Of a stretch of 64,000 nt of DNA, positions 9,309 to 19,750 are shown piece by piece. The notes beneath the pieces are model-generated. The model was not told where the DNA came from and made no database searches. It saw nothing but the letters and a program-made list of their open reading frames with translations. The translations under genes and the position numbers were made by a program. The stretch is from Rhizobium etli CFN 42 (lineage in GTDB: Bacteria; Pseudomonadota; Alphaproteobacteria; Rhizobiales; Rhizobiaceae), in assembly GCF_000092045.1 (NCBI RefSeq), contig NC_007763.1, positions 62,001 to 126,000 of the forward strand, given 5' to 3'. Numbering within the stretch: position 1 is the first letter of the stretch; every line of letters starts with the position of its first letter.

Positions 9309-11710
9309 TCAGAACGGCGATGGCTGGGTCGAGAGGCTAAGGCGCACGGGCAACAGCTTGTAAGACGGCGTCTTGGATTTCGCGTCGTGATGCGCCAGCG
9401 GAAAGAGCGGATTTGCCTCCGGGTAATAGGCTGCGCAGCAGCCTGCCGGAATATCGTGCCCGGCAACCCTGAAGCGCGTGACGCGGCGCGTCCGGGCAAT
9501 ATCGATGGCGGTCGTCAGGTCGACGAAATCGCCCTCCTTCAAGCCCATCCGGCGGATGTCGTCCGCATTCATGAAGACGACTTTCCTGGTTCCGTCTACG
9601 CCGCGGTACCGGTCGCTGCAACCATAGATCGTCGTGTTGAACTGGTCGTTCGACCGCAGGGTGGTGAGATTGAGGACCCGGTCGGCGGCCGGATCGATGA
9701 AAAACTCGGGAAAGAGCCGTGGCGGCGTGACGAAATTGGCCTTCTGGTTTGGCGTCGTCCATTTACGCTCGCGCGCCGGCACCGGCCGTGGGATGCCTCC
9801 AGGCTGGAACATCCGCTTGTTGAAGTCCCTGAAGGTCTCGGGATAGGTCGCTTCGATCGCATCGCGGATTTTCGAATAATCCCCCACCCATTCATCCCAA
9901 GGAACGCGGCCTTGCGTCAGCGTCGCCTTGGCGATGCCGGCGACGATAGCCGGCTCCGACAGAAGCTCGTCGCTTGCGGGCCTTGCCTTGCCGCGCGATC
10001 CGTGGAAATGCGCCACCGAACTTTCGATGGAGACGGCTTGCGCACCGCTCGATTGTTCATCGATCTCCAGCCGGCCGAGACAGGGCAGGAGATAGGCGAT
10101 CTCACCATGGATGACATGGCTGCGGTTGAGTTTCGTGGCAATCTGCACACTCAGGCGAAGTTTCCGCCACGCCTCTTCCATTGCGTCGGTTTCCGGGACG
10201 GCGCGCAGGAAATTGCCGCCGAGGCTGACGAAGGCCCTCGCTTCGCCTTCCATGATCGCTTTGCAGGTGTCGACCGTCGAGCGGCCCTCCCACTTCGGTG
10301 GCTCGAACTGGTAGAGTTCCGCCAGCTTGTCAGAGGCACCAGGCCTGGCTTTTCCGTTATGCCGACGGTGCGCTGTCCCTGGACGTTTGAGTGGCCTCGC
10401 ACTGCGCAGATATTGGCGCCGGGCTTGCCGACGTTCCCCCGCAAAAGGGCGAGATTGACCACCATCTGAACGTTCTGCACGCCCATGACCTGCTGGGTGA
10501 GCCCCATGCCGTAGATCATCAGCACGGCCTCGGAATTGGCATAGGTGCGGGCCGCCTGCGTCATCTGTTGGCGGGTCAGGCCGGAAATGCGCTCCAGTTC
10601 GGCCCAGTCGTGCCGACGCGCAGCGCCGGCGAATTCTTCGAAACCCGCCGTATGTGTCTCGATGAAATCGTGGTCGAGCACATGCCGTTTGTCGGCAGCA
10701 GCTATCGAGGCGGCAAACGCGACCGCTGCGGCGCTGGACGGATCGTCAGGCGAGGCGTCCTCGCCCGAGACCTTGCTCATGCCCGATGCCTTCATGGCAT
10801 CGTCGGCCTCGATCAGAGCCTTGCAGATCCCGAAGAGCGCCGCGACGTCGCCGCCATTCTTCACCTGATAATATTCGGAGGATATCGGCGTCGAGCGGCC
10901 CGTCAGCATCTGACTCGGTATTTGCGGATTGGTGAAATGTTCGAGGCCTGGCTCGCGCAAGGGATTGAAAGTAACGATCTTCACGCCTCTATCGACCGCG
11001 TCCTGCAGATCGTGAAGCATTCTCGGCGAGGAGGTCGCGACGTTCTGCGCCAGATAGAAAATGCAGTCGCAGTTCTGGAAATCGGAAAGAATTGCCGTGC
11101 CGACCGTGGCCCCGATGCTTTCGGGAAGGCCGACTGACGTGCTTTCGTGACACATATTCGAAGAGTCCGGCAAATTGTTGCTGCCGAAGATGCGCGCAAA
11201 CAGCTGATACATGTACGATGTCTCAAGAGCGGCACGTCCGGACGTATAGAAATCGACCTGCTGCGGGGGAACGGCCCGCAACTCTCTGCCGATTTCGTCG
11301 AAGGCTTCCTTCCAGCTGACCGGTTCGTATTTGTCGGTCCGGCTGTTCCATCGCATCGGATGTGTCAGACGACCTTGTTCTTCGAGATCGTGATCGCTCC
11401 ACTCTTCCAGCTCCTGCAATCTGTGAGCGGCGAAGAAGGCGCGGTCTGCGCGGCGCGTGGTAATTTCCCAGGCGGTCGCCTTTGCGCCGCTTTCGCAAAA
11501 TTCCATCGGATGGGGCTTCGCAGGCTTGGCCCAGGCGCAACTCACGCACATGTAGCCGTCAGGCTTGTTGTGATAGGCTAACAACGACGGTCCGGACCGC
11601 GGGACGTGTTCGCGTAGAAGAATTTCTCCAAGAGCTCTCGCCGCCGGCCATCCGCCGGCCGCGTGCGTGCTCTCACCGATAGTCGGATGATGTTTCGGTC
11701 TCGCAGACAT
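9309..11710 (-). pseudogene. YdeP/FdhF-type molybdopterin oxidoreductase, apparently frameshifted
   Basis: Two overlapping minus-strand frames together encode one protein of about 800 residues of the FdhF/YdeP family. The first (from ATG 11710, AAGAGGT-like site upstream) holds the N-terminal CVSCAW segment and the molybdopterin core up to GQRTVGITEKPG. The other continues with ASDKLAELYQFEPPKWEG and ends with the molybdopterin-dinucleotide-binding domain (VAGHDIPAGCCAAYYPEANPL). They join if one base is restored near 10335-10360. The family resembles formate dehydrogenase alpha subunits, but its substrate is generally unknown. The gene heads the oxidase operon. Confidence 0.75.
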
Positions 11711-11885
11711 TTTTACCTCCCGACATTGTCCAAGGGAATCCCGGCAGATATGTCGCGACCCTGAACTCCCTGAGAAACAAACTGTTCCATCCGGGGCGGC
11801 AAAGCATCGTAGTTGCCTGCCGTTGCCGGTCGTGGAAAGCCGAGCAGAAAAATTCCGGAGACGGCCTCAGCCGCCTCGCATGTCC

Positions 11886-12137
11886 TCAGAACTGCGTCGG
11901 AGCGTCGGCCTCCACCTCGGCATAGAGTTGACCGCACATCGTCAGCGATCGCCGCATCGCAGCGACGCGATCTTCGGCGTCCTCGGATGAATAGGCCCAG
12001 ATGTCGGTCGCCCAGCTCTTGCCACCCATCTCGTACTGCAAGGCGAACTTGTAGAGCCGCCGCTTATCCGCGTCGGTGCTCACGAAAGCGCGATCGGGAT
12101 CATCGCGGCGCTGGCGCGGGAAACTTACGACATTCAC
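11886..12137 (-). CDS. Small hypothetical protein
   Basis: This 83-residue soluble protein has a basic N terminus (FPRQRRDDPDR) and a mixed alpha/beta-looking core (KFALQYEMGGKSWATDIWAYSSEDAEDRVAAMRRSL). I do not recognise the family. It has a good GAGGAG about 10 bases before the ATG and a sensible amino-acid composition, which favours a real gene. It lies 175 bases upstream of the molybdoenzyme gene on the same strand, so it may be the first gene of that transcript. Confidence 0.55.
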   Translation of the reverse strand: MNVVSFPRQRRDDPDRAFVSTDADKRRLYKFALQYEMGGKSWATDIWAYSSEDAEDRVAAMRRSLTMCGQLYAEVEADAPTQF

Positions 12138-12309
12138 AATGTGCTCCTCGGGTTCGCCTTGCCGCCAGGGTTCGAAAGGCCGCTTTTGCTTGGACTAACC
12201 TGATCGCCCCTATTTCGTTCCCTTCGCTCCTGGTTAGAGCAGGTCCAATCGCGGTCTGATCCTTCAGGCAAGTTGCATTGCCGCGTCAATTCCGATGTAC
12301 ATACAAATG

Positions 12310-12549
12310 ATGTACACCAGCGGGCCTGACGTCACGGGAGGGAGGATTCGACGGCCGACCGATCGCCTTATGGCGGATCGACGCCGCGCCGTCGGTGCTG
12401 ATGCGATCCAACAGCCGCCGCACCTGGCGCTCGCTCAGAGCAAGCACATGCGCCGCCGTGACCATCGTCATCCGGCCGGCGATCACCTTCGACAGAACCT
12501 CGATCCGCTGCAGATCACGCTCGCTCATCGCAATCAATCCCATCCGCAA
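12310..12549 (-). pseudogene. Truncated ISNCY-type transposase (N-terminal fragment)
   Basis: About 70 codons match the start of ISNCY (IS1202-like) transposases: MSERDLQRIEVLSKVIAGRM, then the helix-turn-helix AAHVLALSERQVRRLLDRI, then SIRHKAIGRPSN. After GRPSN the reading continues into unrelated sequence and stops, so the catalytic DDE domain is gone. This is a dead insertion-sequence fragment between the molybdoenzyme operon and the damaged ydiJ-like gene. Confidence 0.75.
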
Positions 12550-12578
12550 TCTCCCACGTTAGCAAATGCGGGGAGTGT

Positions 12579-12626
12579 GACATTCCAACTTTGCAGAAAC
12601 AGGACATTCTAACTTTGCGGCTACAG
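12579..12626. repeat. Two tandem 24-bp repeats at the IS remnant's outer end
   Basis: Two adjacent 24-base units (12579-12602 and 12603-12626) share 20 of 24 positions and both contain a gacatt-y-aactttgc core. They lie just upstream of the transposase fragment, where such elements carry repeated transposase-binding sites in their terminal region. They are therefore read as the surviving end of the insertion sequence. Confidence 0.6.
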
Positions 12627-12881
12627 GCGAATCTGGCGTAATCAACGTTATGGAACTTGATTCCTGCGGCGGACCATTCGCAACTGTGGCCGCGCGCGAA
12701 AGGAACCATCGCACCGCATGCTCCTTGTTGATCCTCTTCAGATATCCCTGATAGGCGCGTGACGACTGACGGTGCCTGAGCACCAGCTCGAAGTTGATGC
12801 TCTCCATTACCGCTTCCAGAAAACTCGGGAAATGCGGGTTGCGCGTCGCCCGCGCGATCGCGCTGCCTTGCGCCCGGGTTT
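12627..12881. other. No supportable gene
   Basis: A minus-strand ORF of 82 codons spans much of this interval, but its end reads through the IS repeats (AKLECPVSAKLEC) and the rest resembles no family I know. I see no convincing gene. It is probably scar sequence between the IS fragment and the ydiJ-like pseudogene. Confidence 0.4.
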
Positions 12882-15546
12882 TCAGCTTAACAGATCCCGG
12901 ATGACTTCCAGAGGATGGGGGATCGTCCTGCGGTCAATTTCCTTGACCTGCGACCGGCAGGAATAGCCGGTCGCCATGACGACGGTCCCGTCCTCGCCGG
13001 CGGCGATCTGTTCTGCCCAGCTCATCGCATAGAGCGTTTCGGAAATCTCTCTGTTGCGGGCTTCGTGGCCGAACGTTCCCGCCATGCCGCAGCAACCCGC
13101 ATCGGCCACCTGCAGATCGATGCCGAGGGTGCCGAAGACCGCTTTCCACTGCGCAACGGTTGAGGGCATGTTGGTGCGTTCGGTACAGTGCGGCAGAAGC
13201 CGGACCGTCGCCACGGCCTGCCGCCCGACCGCCTCGGCCAGGGTCTTGCTGTTTGCGGCCAGCCATTCCTGCGGCAGCAGCACGGTTGCGTGGGATAATC
13301 CTTTCGGCAAGGTCTTGTACTCGCTGCGATAGGCGAGGGTCATGGATGGGTCCAGCCCGACAAGCGGCACGCCGATTTTCGCCAAACGATCCAGGGAGCG
13401 CGAGGTCGCGACGGCCGTCTTTTCGAAACGGTCGCGATAGCCGTGGACATGCAGCGCTTTTCCGTTGGTGAGCGGCGGCGCGATGAACGGCGACAGGCCG
13501 AGCTTGCGGGCGACCTCGATGGCTGCGACGACCACTTTGGGATCGAAATGCGCAGTGAAGGCGTCGGGAATGAAGACGACGGTGCGGCCGCGCGACTCGG
13601 GAGACATCTCCATGATCTGCTCCGCGTCGGCGGTCGGAACCCCGAGGCCGGCAGCGGCGACGCCGCCGGCATCTTCGGCAGCGCGGTCAAGCCGGCAAGC
13701 TTCATCGCCGCGCGGCCGGCAGCCGTTCCGGCAAGGAGATTGTAGAGAGGACGGATCCGCGCCATCAGCGGCAGAGTCGCCTCGATGCCGGCCACTAGCG
13801 GATCTTTCAGCGGCCTGAGGTAGCCGCCGTAATAGAGGTTCGGGAACTTCGAGCGGAACGCCGGGACGCTGACCTTGACCGGACATTGACCGGCGCAGGC
13901 CTTGCAGGCGAGGCATGTATCCATGGCCGCCCGCACTTCATGCGAAAAATCGGTCCGATTGGCCGGGTTCAGCGAGTTGAACGCCCTCCTGACAAGCCCG
14001 ATCGCCTTGTTCGAATTGCGGAGCCGAACCGCTTCCTCGCGGAGGTCGACACCCTGATCGACGAGCAGCCTCAGCCATTCCCGCATCAGGGCGGGGCGTC
14101 GTTTCGGCGAGTACACCCGGTTGCGGGTCGCCTTGTAGGACGGGCACATCGGGCTGTTCTCGTCGAAATCGAAACAGGCGCCGTTTCCGTTGCAATTGGC
14201 CGCATTGTCGAAGGCTGCGCGGACCTCGTTGCCGATGATCCGGTCGACGCTTCCCCGCAAGGGAACCTCGTCGATCTTCATGAGCGCGCCATCGTCGGGC
14301 GCGGCGATCTTGCCCGGATTGAGGCGGTTCTCTGGATCGAACGCCTTCTTGATCTGCTGAAGGCAGGGATAGAGATCGCCGAAGAATTCCGGCACATATT
14401 CTGAACGCACACCCTTGCCGTGCTCTCCCCAGAGAACGCCGCCATGCTTGCGGGTAAGCGCCACCACCGCGTCGGTGATTTCCCGGATGAGCGGCACATG
14501 GTCGTCCCGCGTCAGGTCGAGGGCCGGCCGCACATGAAGCACGCCCGCATCCACATGCCCGAACATGCCGTAGGAGACGCCGGCAGCATCGAGAAGAGCG
14601 CGGAATTCTGGGATATAGGCGGCGGGATTGTCGGGAGGGACGGCGGTATCCTCGACGAAAGCCACCGGGCGCACCGGGCCTTCGACGTTGCCGAGAAGCC
14701 CGACGGCGCGCTTGCGCATGCTCCATATCGCCTCGACGTCCGCTTTCTCCTGGGCGATCGTAAGGCCGATGTTGCGGACGACATCGGCGCCGGCCAGCGC
14801 CGACGTCACCGCCATGAGCTTCTGTTCCAACTCGACTGGGTCGTCGGCCGGCACCTCGGCGATATTGATGCCGTTGGCGGGGCCGCGCTGGTCGTCCGGG
14901 AAAAACCGGGCGATGCCGCTCCACACGATATCGCCCTTGGTAAGGCCAAGCACCCTCTCGTCGATCGTCTCTACTGAGGCGACGTTCAGCGCGGTCAGCG
15001 ACCTTGCGTCTTCGAGAGCCATGTTGAAGTCGTCGTAGCGGATATTGACCAGCGCCGCACATTTCGGGATCGGCAGAAGGTTGAGCTCGATCTCGGCAAT
15101 CATCGCCAGTGTGCCTTCCGAGCCGCACATGATCGCATTGAGGTCGAAGCGTCCGTCGTCGCGGCGGATATGCGCAAGGTCGTAACCCGCCATGTAGCGG
15201 TTGAGGCGCGGAAAGATTTCCTCGATGCGCGCACGCTCGTCGCGCGCGATCCTGTCGACTGTCCGATGGATCTCCCCGACGCGATCATCGCGAGACTTGA
15301 TCTTGGCAAGAGACACGTCGTCGAGGGGACGCGACCACCAGTCCGTCGCATCGGTCAGGACCATCCTGAGGCCGAGCACATGGTTGCTGGTCTTGCCGTA
15401 GAGGCAGGAGCCCTGGCCGCAGGCATCGGTCGAGACCATGCCGCCGATCGTCGCCCGATTGGAGGTCGAAAGTTCCGGAGCGAAGAACAGGCCATCATCC
15501 TCAAGGACGCGATTGAGCTGGTCCTTGACGACGCCGGCCCAGGAGT
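12882..15546 (-). pseudogene. ydiJ: YdiJ-like FAD/Fe-S dehydrogenase (D-2-hydroxyglutarate dehydrogenase family), 5'-truncated and frameshifted
   Basis: The family is about 1,000 residues long. Homology here begins at AGVVKDQLN, inside the FAD-binding domain, so roughly the first 125-150 residues, including the FAD glycine motif, are missing. The rest continues through FGHVDAGVLHVRPALD and the ferredoxin-like CLACKACAGQCPVK. Near 13640-13665 the frame shifts, and the C-terminal half runs on in another frame to GCCGMAGTFGHEA and ATGYSCRSQ. The 115 bases between the break and the next gene cannot encode the missing part. The protein would be non-functional. The family oxidises D-2-hydroxyacids and passes electrons to the respiratory chain. 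Confidence 0.85.
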
Positions 15547-15669
15547 GCTCCAACGACCTCAGACATGCAGGGTATGGTTCAAAATAACAATGACAGACTC
15601 TAATGCCGAGCCACTCTGGCGGGCTCGAGCGACGCGACAGCCGGTTGGTTGCAGGGGGCATGGTCCTTC

Positions 15670-17295
15670 CTAATCGCCTTTGATGATGGCTTCGGCCGCT
15701 TTCTCAGCAATCATGATCACCGGCGAGTTCGTGTTGCCGGAGACGATCGCCGGCATGATGGAAGCGTCGACGACCCGAAGCTTCGCTACGCCGTGCACGC
15801 GCAGCCGCGTATCCACCACCGCCATCGGATCATTGCCCATCTTGCAGGTGCCGACGGGATGGAAGATCGTCGTGGCGATGTCGCCGGCACGGCGGATCAG
15901 ATCGTCGTCGGTCTCGTATTCCCGGCCCGGCAGCATTTCCTGCGGGTTGAAACGTGAAATGGCCCTCGTCTGCATCAGGCTGCGGGCGTGGCGGATGGAT
16001 TTTGCCGCAAGCAGCCGGTCGCCGGCCGTCGACAGATAGTTCGGGCGGATTTCCGGCGGCTGGCTGGCGTCGCCGGTCGTGACATGCACGGTGCCGCGGC
16101 TTTCCGGCCGCAGATTGCAGACGGAAACCGTGACCGCGGGATAGCGGTGCAACGGCTCGCCAAGCCGGTCGGTGCTGAGCGGCTGGACGTGATATTCGAG
16201 GTCCGCCGTCGCAACCGCCGGATCGCTTTTGGCGAAGATGCCAAGCTGGCTCGGCGCCATCGAAAGCGGGCCGGACCGGTTGACGGCATATTGCAGCCCC
16301 ATGCCGGCGCGGCTGAAGAGGTTGTGATAAAGCTGGTTCAGCGTGCGTGCGCCTTCGATCTTGAAGACCGTGCGGATCTGCAGGTGATCCTGGAGATTTT
16401 CGCCAACGCCCTTCAGGGGGTGACGAACCTGAATATCAAGGGCCGAAAGAAGCTCCGGCCGGCCGATGCCGGAGAGTTCCAGGATTTTGGGCGAGTTGAT
16501 GGCACCCGCCGACAACACGACCTCGCGGGCGGCACGAGCGATGCAGAGCCGGCCGCCAAGCCGGAAGCGCACTCCGGAAACCGCCTTGCCGTCGAACTCC
16601 AGCCGTTCCGTCTCCGCGCCCGTCAGAACGCGAAGATTCGCGCGCTTCGTCGCCGGCCGCAGAAAGGCTTTCGTCGTGTTCCAGCGCAGTCCGCCCTTCT
16701 GGTTGACTTCGAAATAGCCCGAGCCCTCATTGTCGCCATCGTTGAAATCATCAGTCTTCGGGATGCCGAGCTCTTCCGCCGCATCGCGGAAGGCGTCGAG
16801 GATCGGCCAGGAAAGGCGCTGGCGCTCGACGCGCCATTCACCGCCGGCGCCATGCATGGCGGATTTGCCGCGGTAATTGTCTTCCGACTTCAGGAAATAG
16901 GGTAGAACGTCGTCCCAGCCCCAGCCGGCGTTTCCTGCCTGCCGCCAGCCATCATAATCAGCCGCCTGGCCGCGCATGTAGATCATGCCATTGATCGACG
17001 AACAGCCGCCGAGAAGTTTTCCGCGCGGATAGTTCAGTGCGCGGCCATTGAGGCCGGCCTCGGCGGCCGTCTTCATCATCCAGTCGGTGCGCGGATTGCC
17101 CATGCAGTAGAGATAGCCGATCGGCACATGGACCCAGTGATAGCGGTCCGTGCCTCCGGCCTCGAGCAGCAGCACGCGATTCCCAGGGTCGGCCGAGAGC
17201 CTGTTTGCCAGAACACAGCCGGCGGAGCCGGCGCCGACAATGATGAAATCGTAGCTTCCCTCGTCTATCGGCGTTTCATTGCCTTGCATCGTCAC
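15670..17295 (-). CDS. GMC-family FAD oxidoreductase (choline/alcohol dehydrogenase type)
   Basis: The 541-residue protein has the N-terminal FAD motif [17 protein letters not shown] (about 17-33), the GMC signature [19 protein letters not shown] (about 90-108) and the C-terminal active-site HPVGTCKMG plus SGNTNSP. It oxidises an alcohol to an aldehyde or ketone with FAD. Its start overlaps the kinase stop by four bases, so it is the last gene of the polyol locus rather than part of a betaine operon. The substrate is probably the imported polyol or a derivative, which is inference. Confidence 0.85.
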   Translation of the reverse strand: MTMQGNETPIDEGSYDFIIVGAGSAGCVLANRLSADPGNRVLLLEAGGTDRYHWVHVPIGYLYCMGNPRTDWMMKTAAEAGLNGRALNYPRGKLLGGCSSINGMIYMRGQAADYDGWRQAGNAGWGWDDVLPYFLKSEDNYRGKSAMHGAGGEWRVERQRLSWPILDAFRDAAEELGIPKTDDFNDGDNEGSGYFEVNQKGGLRWNTTKAFLRPATKRANLRVLTGAETERLEFDGKAVSGVRFRLGGRLCIARAAREVVLSAGAINSPKILELSGIGRPELLSALDIQVRHPLKGVGENLQDHLQIRTVFKIEGARTLNQLYHNLFSRAGMGLQYAVNRSGPLSMAPSQLGIFAKSDPAVATADLEYHVQPLSTDRLGEPLHRYPAVTVSVCNLRPESRGTVHVTTGDASQPPEIRPNYLSTAGDRLLAAKSIRHARSLMQTRAISRFNPQEMLPGREYETDDDLIRRAGDIATTIFHPVGTCKMGNDPMAVVDTRLRVHGVAKLRVVDASIMPAIVSGNTNSPVIMIAEKAAEAIIKGD

Positions 17296-18821
17296 GCTGC
17301 AGCTCCCGTCGCGCTAGGTTCGGCTGCCGAAAGCCGCCGCCAGAGCGGCGCCATGGCTTCCGCTATGTCATTATAAAGCGCGTAGCGCCGGTCGTAATGC
17401 GCGGCGAGCGCGGCATTCGGCCGATAGTGCCGGTCGAGACGCACCATGGCATCCGCGCCTTCCGTGAAATCGGCAAACAGGCCCACTCCGGTACCTGCCG
17501 CGATCGCCGCACCGAGAGCTCCGGTTTCCCTGGAGCTGGCGACAGAAACCGGCACGCCGAGCACATCGGCAAAGATCTGCGGCCAGAGGCGGCTGCGCGA
17601 TCCGCCGCCGGACAGCACCGCCTGGTCGAACACAGCCCCCGCCTCGCGGAGCGTCTCGACATGGTGGCGGTGGCCGAAAGCAACGCCTTCGAGAAGGGCG
17701 CGGATCATGTGTCCCTTCGTGTGCCAGCCGGCAACGCCGTAAAAGCCGGCCCGCGCATGGCCGTCCTGCTGGGCGCCGTAGAGATAGGGATGATAAAGCG
17801 GGTCGTCGGCAGCCGGCTGAATTTCCGCCGCCAGCGCGCAGCAGGCGTCGAAGGGCGAGACGCCTTCCGCATGCTCGCCATCGAAAAATTCCCGCACCAG
17901 CCATTCGAGATTGGCGGCCGACGTGGCGCTGTTTTCCATCGCCAGGCAGCGGGTGCGGTCGAAGGTCGAGGACATGAAGACAGGCCTGCCGAGATCGGGC
18001 CGGTCGATGATGACTTGGTTGATGCTCCAGGTACCGGCGATGATCGAGGCGCTGCCGGTGCGCGAGACGCCCGAACCGAGTGCCGAGGCGACGACGTCGA
18101 AGAGCCCGCCGACCACCGGCGTGCCGGCGGCAAGGCCGGTTTCCGCGGCGACCTCTTCCGTCACCCTGCCGGCGATGTCGGCGCTTTCGATCAGCCGCGG
18201 CAGCAGGCCCATGCAGTCGCCGAGGCCGTACGCCTCCATCAGCGTGCGGTCATAACGGCGGGCGGCGAAATCGAGCAGTCCGGCCCCCGACATATCCGAC
18301 ATCTCGCTGACCCGCTCGCCGGTCAGCCGGTTGACGACGAAATCCTTGGAGCAGAACACCGTGCCGATGTGTTGGAAAAACTCAGGGCGATACCGTTTCA
18401 GCCAGGCGAGCAGCGTCGGTGTCTGCGAGGGCCAGGGCCGTTGGCGGGCGATCGGATAGGTGCGATCGCCGACAGCCTCGGCCGCCCATTTCTCGACGAG
18501 CCCGGTCGCCCGCGTATCGAGCGACTGGATGCCGAGGAAGGGTTCGCCATTTCGATCCAGCGCATACAGCCCGTTGCCGTGACCGGCGCAGCCGATTGCG
18601 GCGATATCGGCCGCAGCAATGCCTGCCCGGTCGAGGCAGGTGCGGATGACGCGTTTGGCGTTGGCCCAAAGCTCGCCGAGATCCCGCTCGACATGGCCGG
18701 GACATGGCATGCGGCTATGCCCCTCCTCTCCCGCATAGGCCACTTCCCGGCCGGCGCGGTCGAAGATCACCGCCTTGATGACGGTGTTGCCGGCATCGAG
18801 CCCCAACAGATATTCTCCCAT
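17292..18821 (-). CDS. FGGY-family carbohydrate kinase (xylulose/erythritol kinase branch)
   Basis: This 509-residue kinase has the N-terminal ATPase-fold phosphate loop LLGLDAGNTVIKAVIFD, the substrate-side GHGNGLYALDRNGEPF, the mid-domain GTPVVGGLFDVVASALGSG and the C-terminal adenosine-binding SGGGSRSRLWPQIFADVLG. GLFDVV and the following pattern resemble L-xylulose kinase (LyxK) and erythritol kinase (EryA) more than glycerol or xylulose kinase. It phosphorylates the imported polyol or ketose with ATP. The ATG at 18821 has GGGAGG 8 bases upstream, better than the in-frame codon at 18848. Confidence 0.85.
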   Translation of the reverse strand: MGEYLLGLDAGNTVIKAVIFDRAGREVAYAGEEGHSRMPCPGHVERDLGELWANAKRVIRTCLDRAGIAAADIAAIGCAGHGNGLYALDRNGEPFLGIQSLDTRATGLVEKWAAEAVGDRTYPIARQRPWPSQTPTLLAWLKRYRPEFFQHIGTVFCSKDFVVNRLTGERVSEMSDMSGAGLLDFAARRYDRTLMEAYGLGDCMGLLPRLIESADIAGRVTEEVAAETGLAAGTPVVGGLFDVVASALGSGVSRTGSASIIAGTWSINQVIIDRPDLGRPVFMSSTFDRTRCLAMENSATSAANLEWLVREFFDGEHAEGVSPFDACCALAAEIQPAADDPLYHPYLYGAQQDGHARAGFYGVAGWHTKGHMIRALLEGVAFGHRHHVETLREAGAVFDQAVLSGGGSRSRLWPQIFADVLGVPVSVASSRETGALGAAIAAGTGVGLFADFTEGADAMVRLDRHYRPNAALAAHYDRRYALYNDIAEAMAPLWRRLSAAEPSATGAAA

Positions 18822-18907
18822 TGCGAACCCCTCCCAAGGTTCTGTCATTGCCTACGCAATTCCAAGGACAAACTGCTTCACGCTTTTCCGGGAATTGCTC
18901 CAGCCTC

Positions 18908-19750
18908 TCAGCCTTGACGGTAGATCGCAACGGCTTCTTCGCCGCTCGCATCCTGGTGGATGATCGCCATCAGCCCACGCACGACGGCGCTCGGGTTGGC
19001 ATGCTGGTAAATGTTGCGGCCATAGACCATGCCCATCGCACCCTGCCGCATCAAGGCAGTGGATTTGGCAAAGACGGCGGCGAGATCCTCCTTGCCGCCG
19101 CCGCGCACCAGCACCGGGCATCGCGCCGCCTCGACCACGCGGTGGAAATCCTCCGCATTCGTCGTCGGATCGGCCTTGACGATATCGGCGCCCATTTCGC
19201 GCGCAAGCCGCGTCAAGGTGACGATCTTGTCGGCATCACCATCGACCATGTAGCCGCCGCGCTCGGTGACCGGCTGCATGACCAGCGGTTCGATCATGAG
19301 CGGCATGCCGTATTTCTCGCAGTCCGCCCGGACGCGCGAAATGTTCTGCACGCACTGGCGGAAGAGATCGGGCTCATCCGGCAGCATGAACAGATTGACC
19401 ACTACGCAGGCGGCATCCATCTGCAAGGCGCCGACCAGCGGCTCTGCTTCGTTCTGCAGCACCGCCCACATGTCGCGGTGGCGGATGCGGTTATAAGGAT
19501 TGCCCATGTCGATGCGCATGACGAGCGCCGGCTTGTCCTTGCCGGGCAGATCCTGCAACAGGTCGGCCTGGCCGTAATTCATCTGGATCGCATCCGGTCT
19601 CGCATCGACCAGCGCCTTGACGACCGCGGGCATGTTCTCCAGCCCGTCGAGAAAGGACGGCTCGTTGCAGACGCCGTGATCGATCGCCACATCAAGGCAA
19701 CGGCCGTTGCCGAACAGCCGGTTCATCCGGACCTTGCGGTTGTCTCGCAT
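18908..19750 (-). CDS. DhnA/LsrF-like class I aldolase
   Basis: The 280-residue TIM-barrel protein has LDVAIDHGVCNEPSFLDG at the first strand, the mid-barrel MIEPLVM, and the Schiff-base strand DIVKADPT with the candidate catalytic lysine. CPVLVRGGGKED follows, then the phosphate-binding GAMGMVYGRNIYQH. This is the DeoC/FbaB/LsrF class. It probably cleaves a ketose phosphate made by the kinase and the GlpD-like enzyme. AAGGAG lies 7 bases before the ATG at 19750, so the gene overlaps the dehydrogenase by 28 bases. An inner ATG at 19726, overlapping the stop as ATGA, is an alternative start. Confidence 0.8.
   Translation of the reverse strand: MRDNRKVRMNRLFGNGRCLDVAIDHGVCNEPSFLDGLENMPAVVKALVDARPDAIQMNYGQADLLQDLPGKDKPALVMRIDMGNPYNRIRHRDMWAVLQNEAEPLVGALQMDAACVVVNLFMLPDEPDLFRQCVQNISRVRADCEKYGMPLMIEPLVMQPVTERGGYMVDGDADKIVTLTRLAREMGADIVKADPTTNAEDFHRVVEAARCPVLVRGGGKEDLAAVFAKSTALMRQGAMGMVYGRNIYQHANPSAVVRGLMAIIHQDASGEEAVAIYRQG

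Noticed and set aside
12559..12807. Minus-strand 82-codon ORF beside the IS remnant
   Set aside because: Its C-terminal part reads through the duplicated IS end repeats (AKLECPVSAKLEC), and the rest has no recognisable family, so it is treated as scar sequence.
17397..18917. Plus-strand open frame of 506 codons opposite the FGGY kinase
   Set aside because: It mirrors the kinase gene on the other strand, lacks recognisable domains and has no plausible ribosome-binding site or neighbours.
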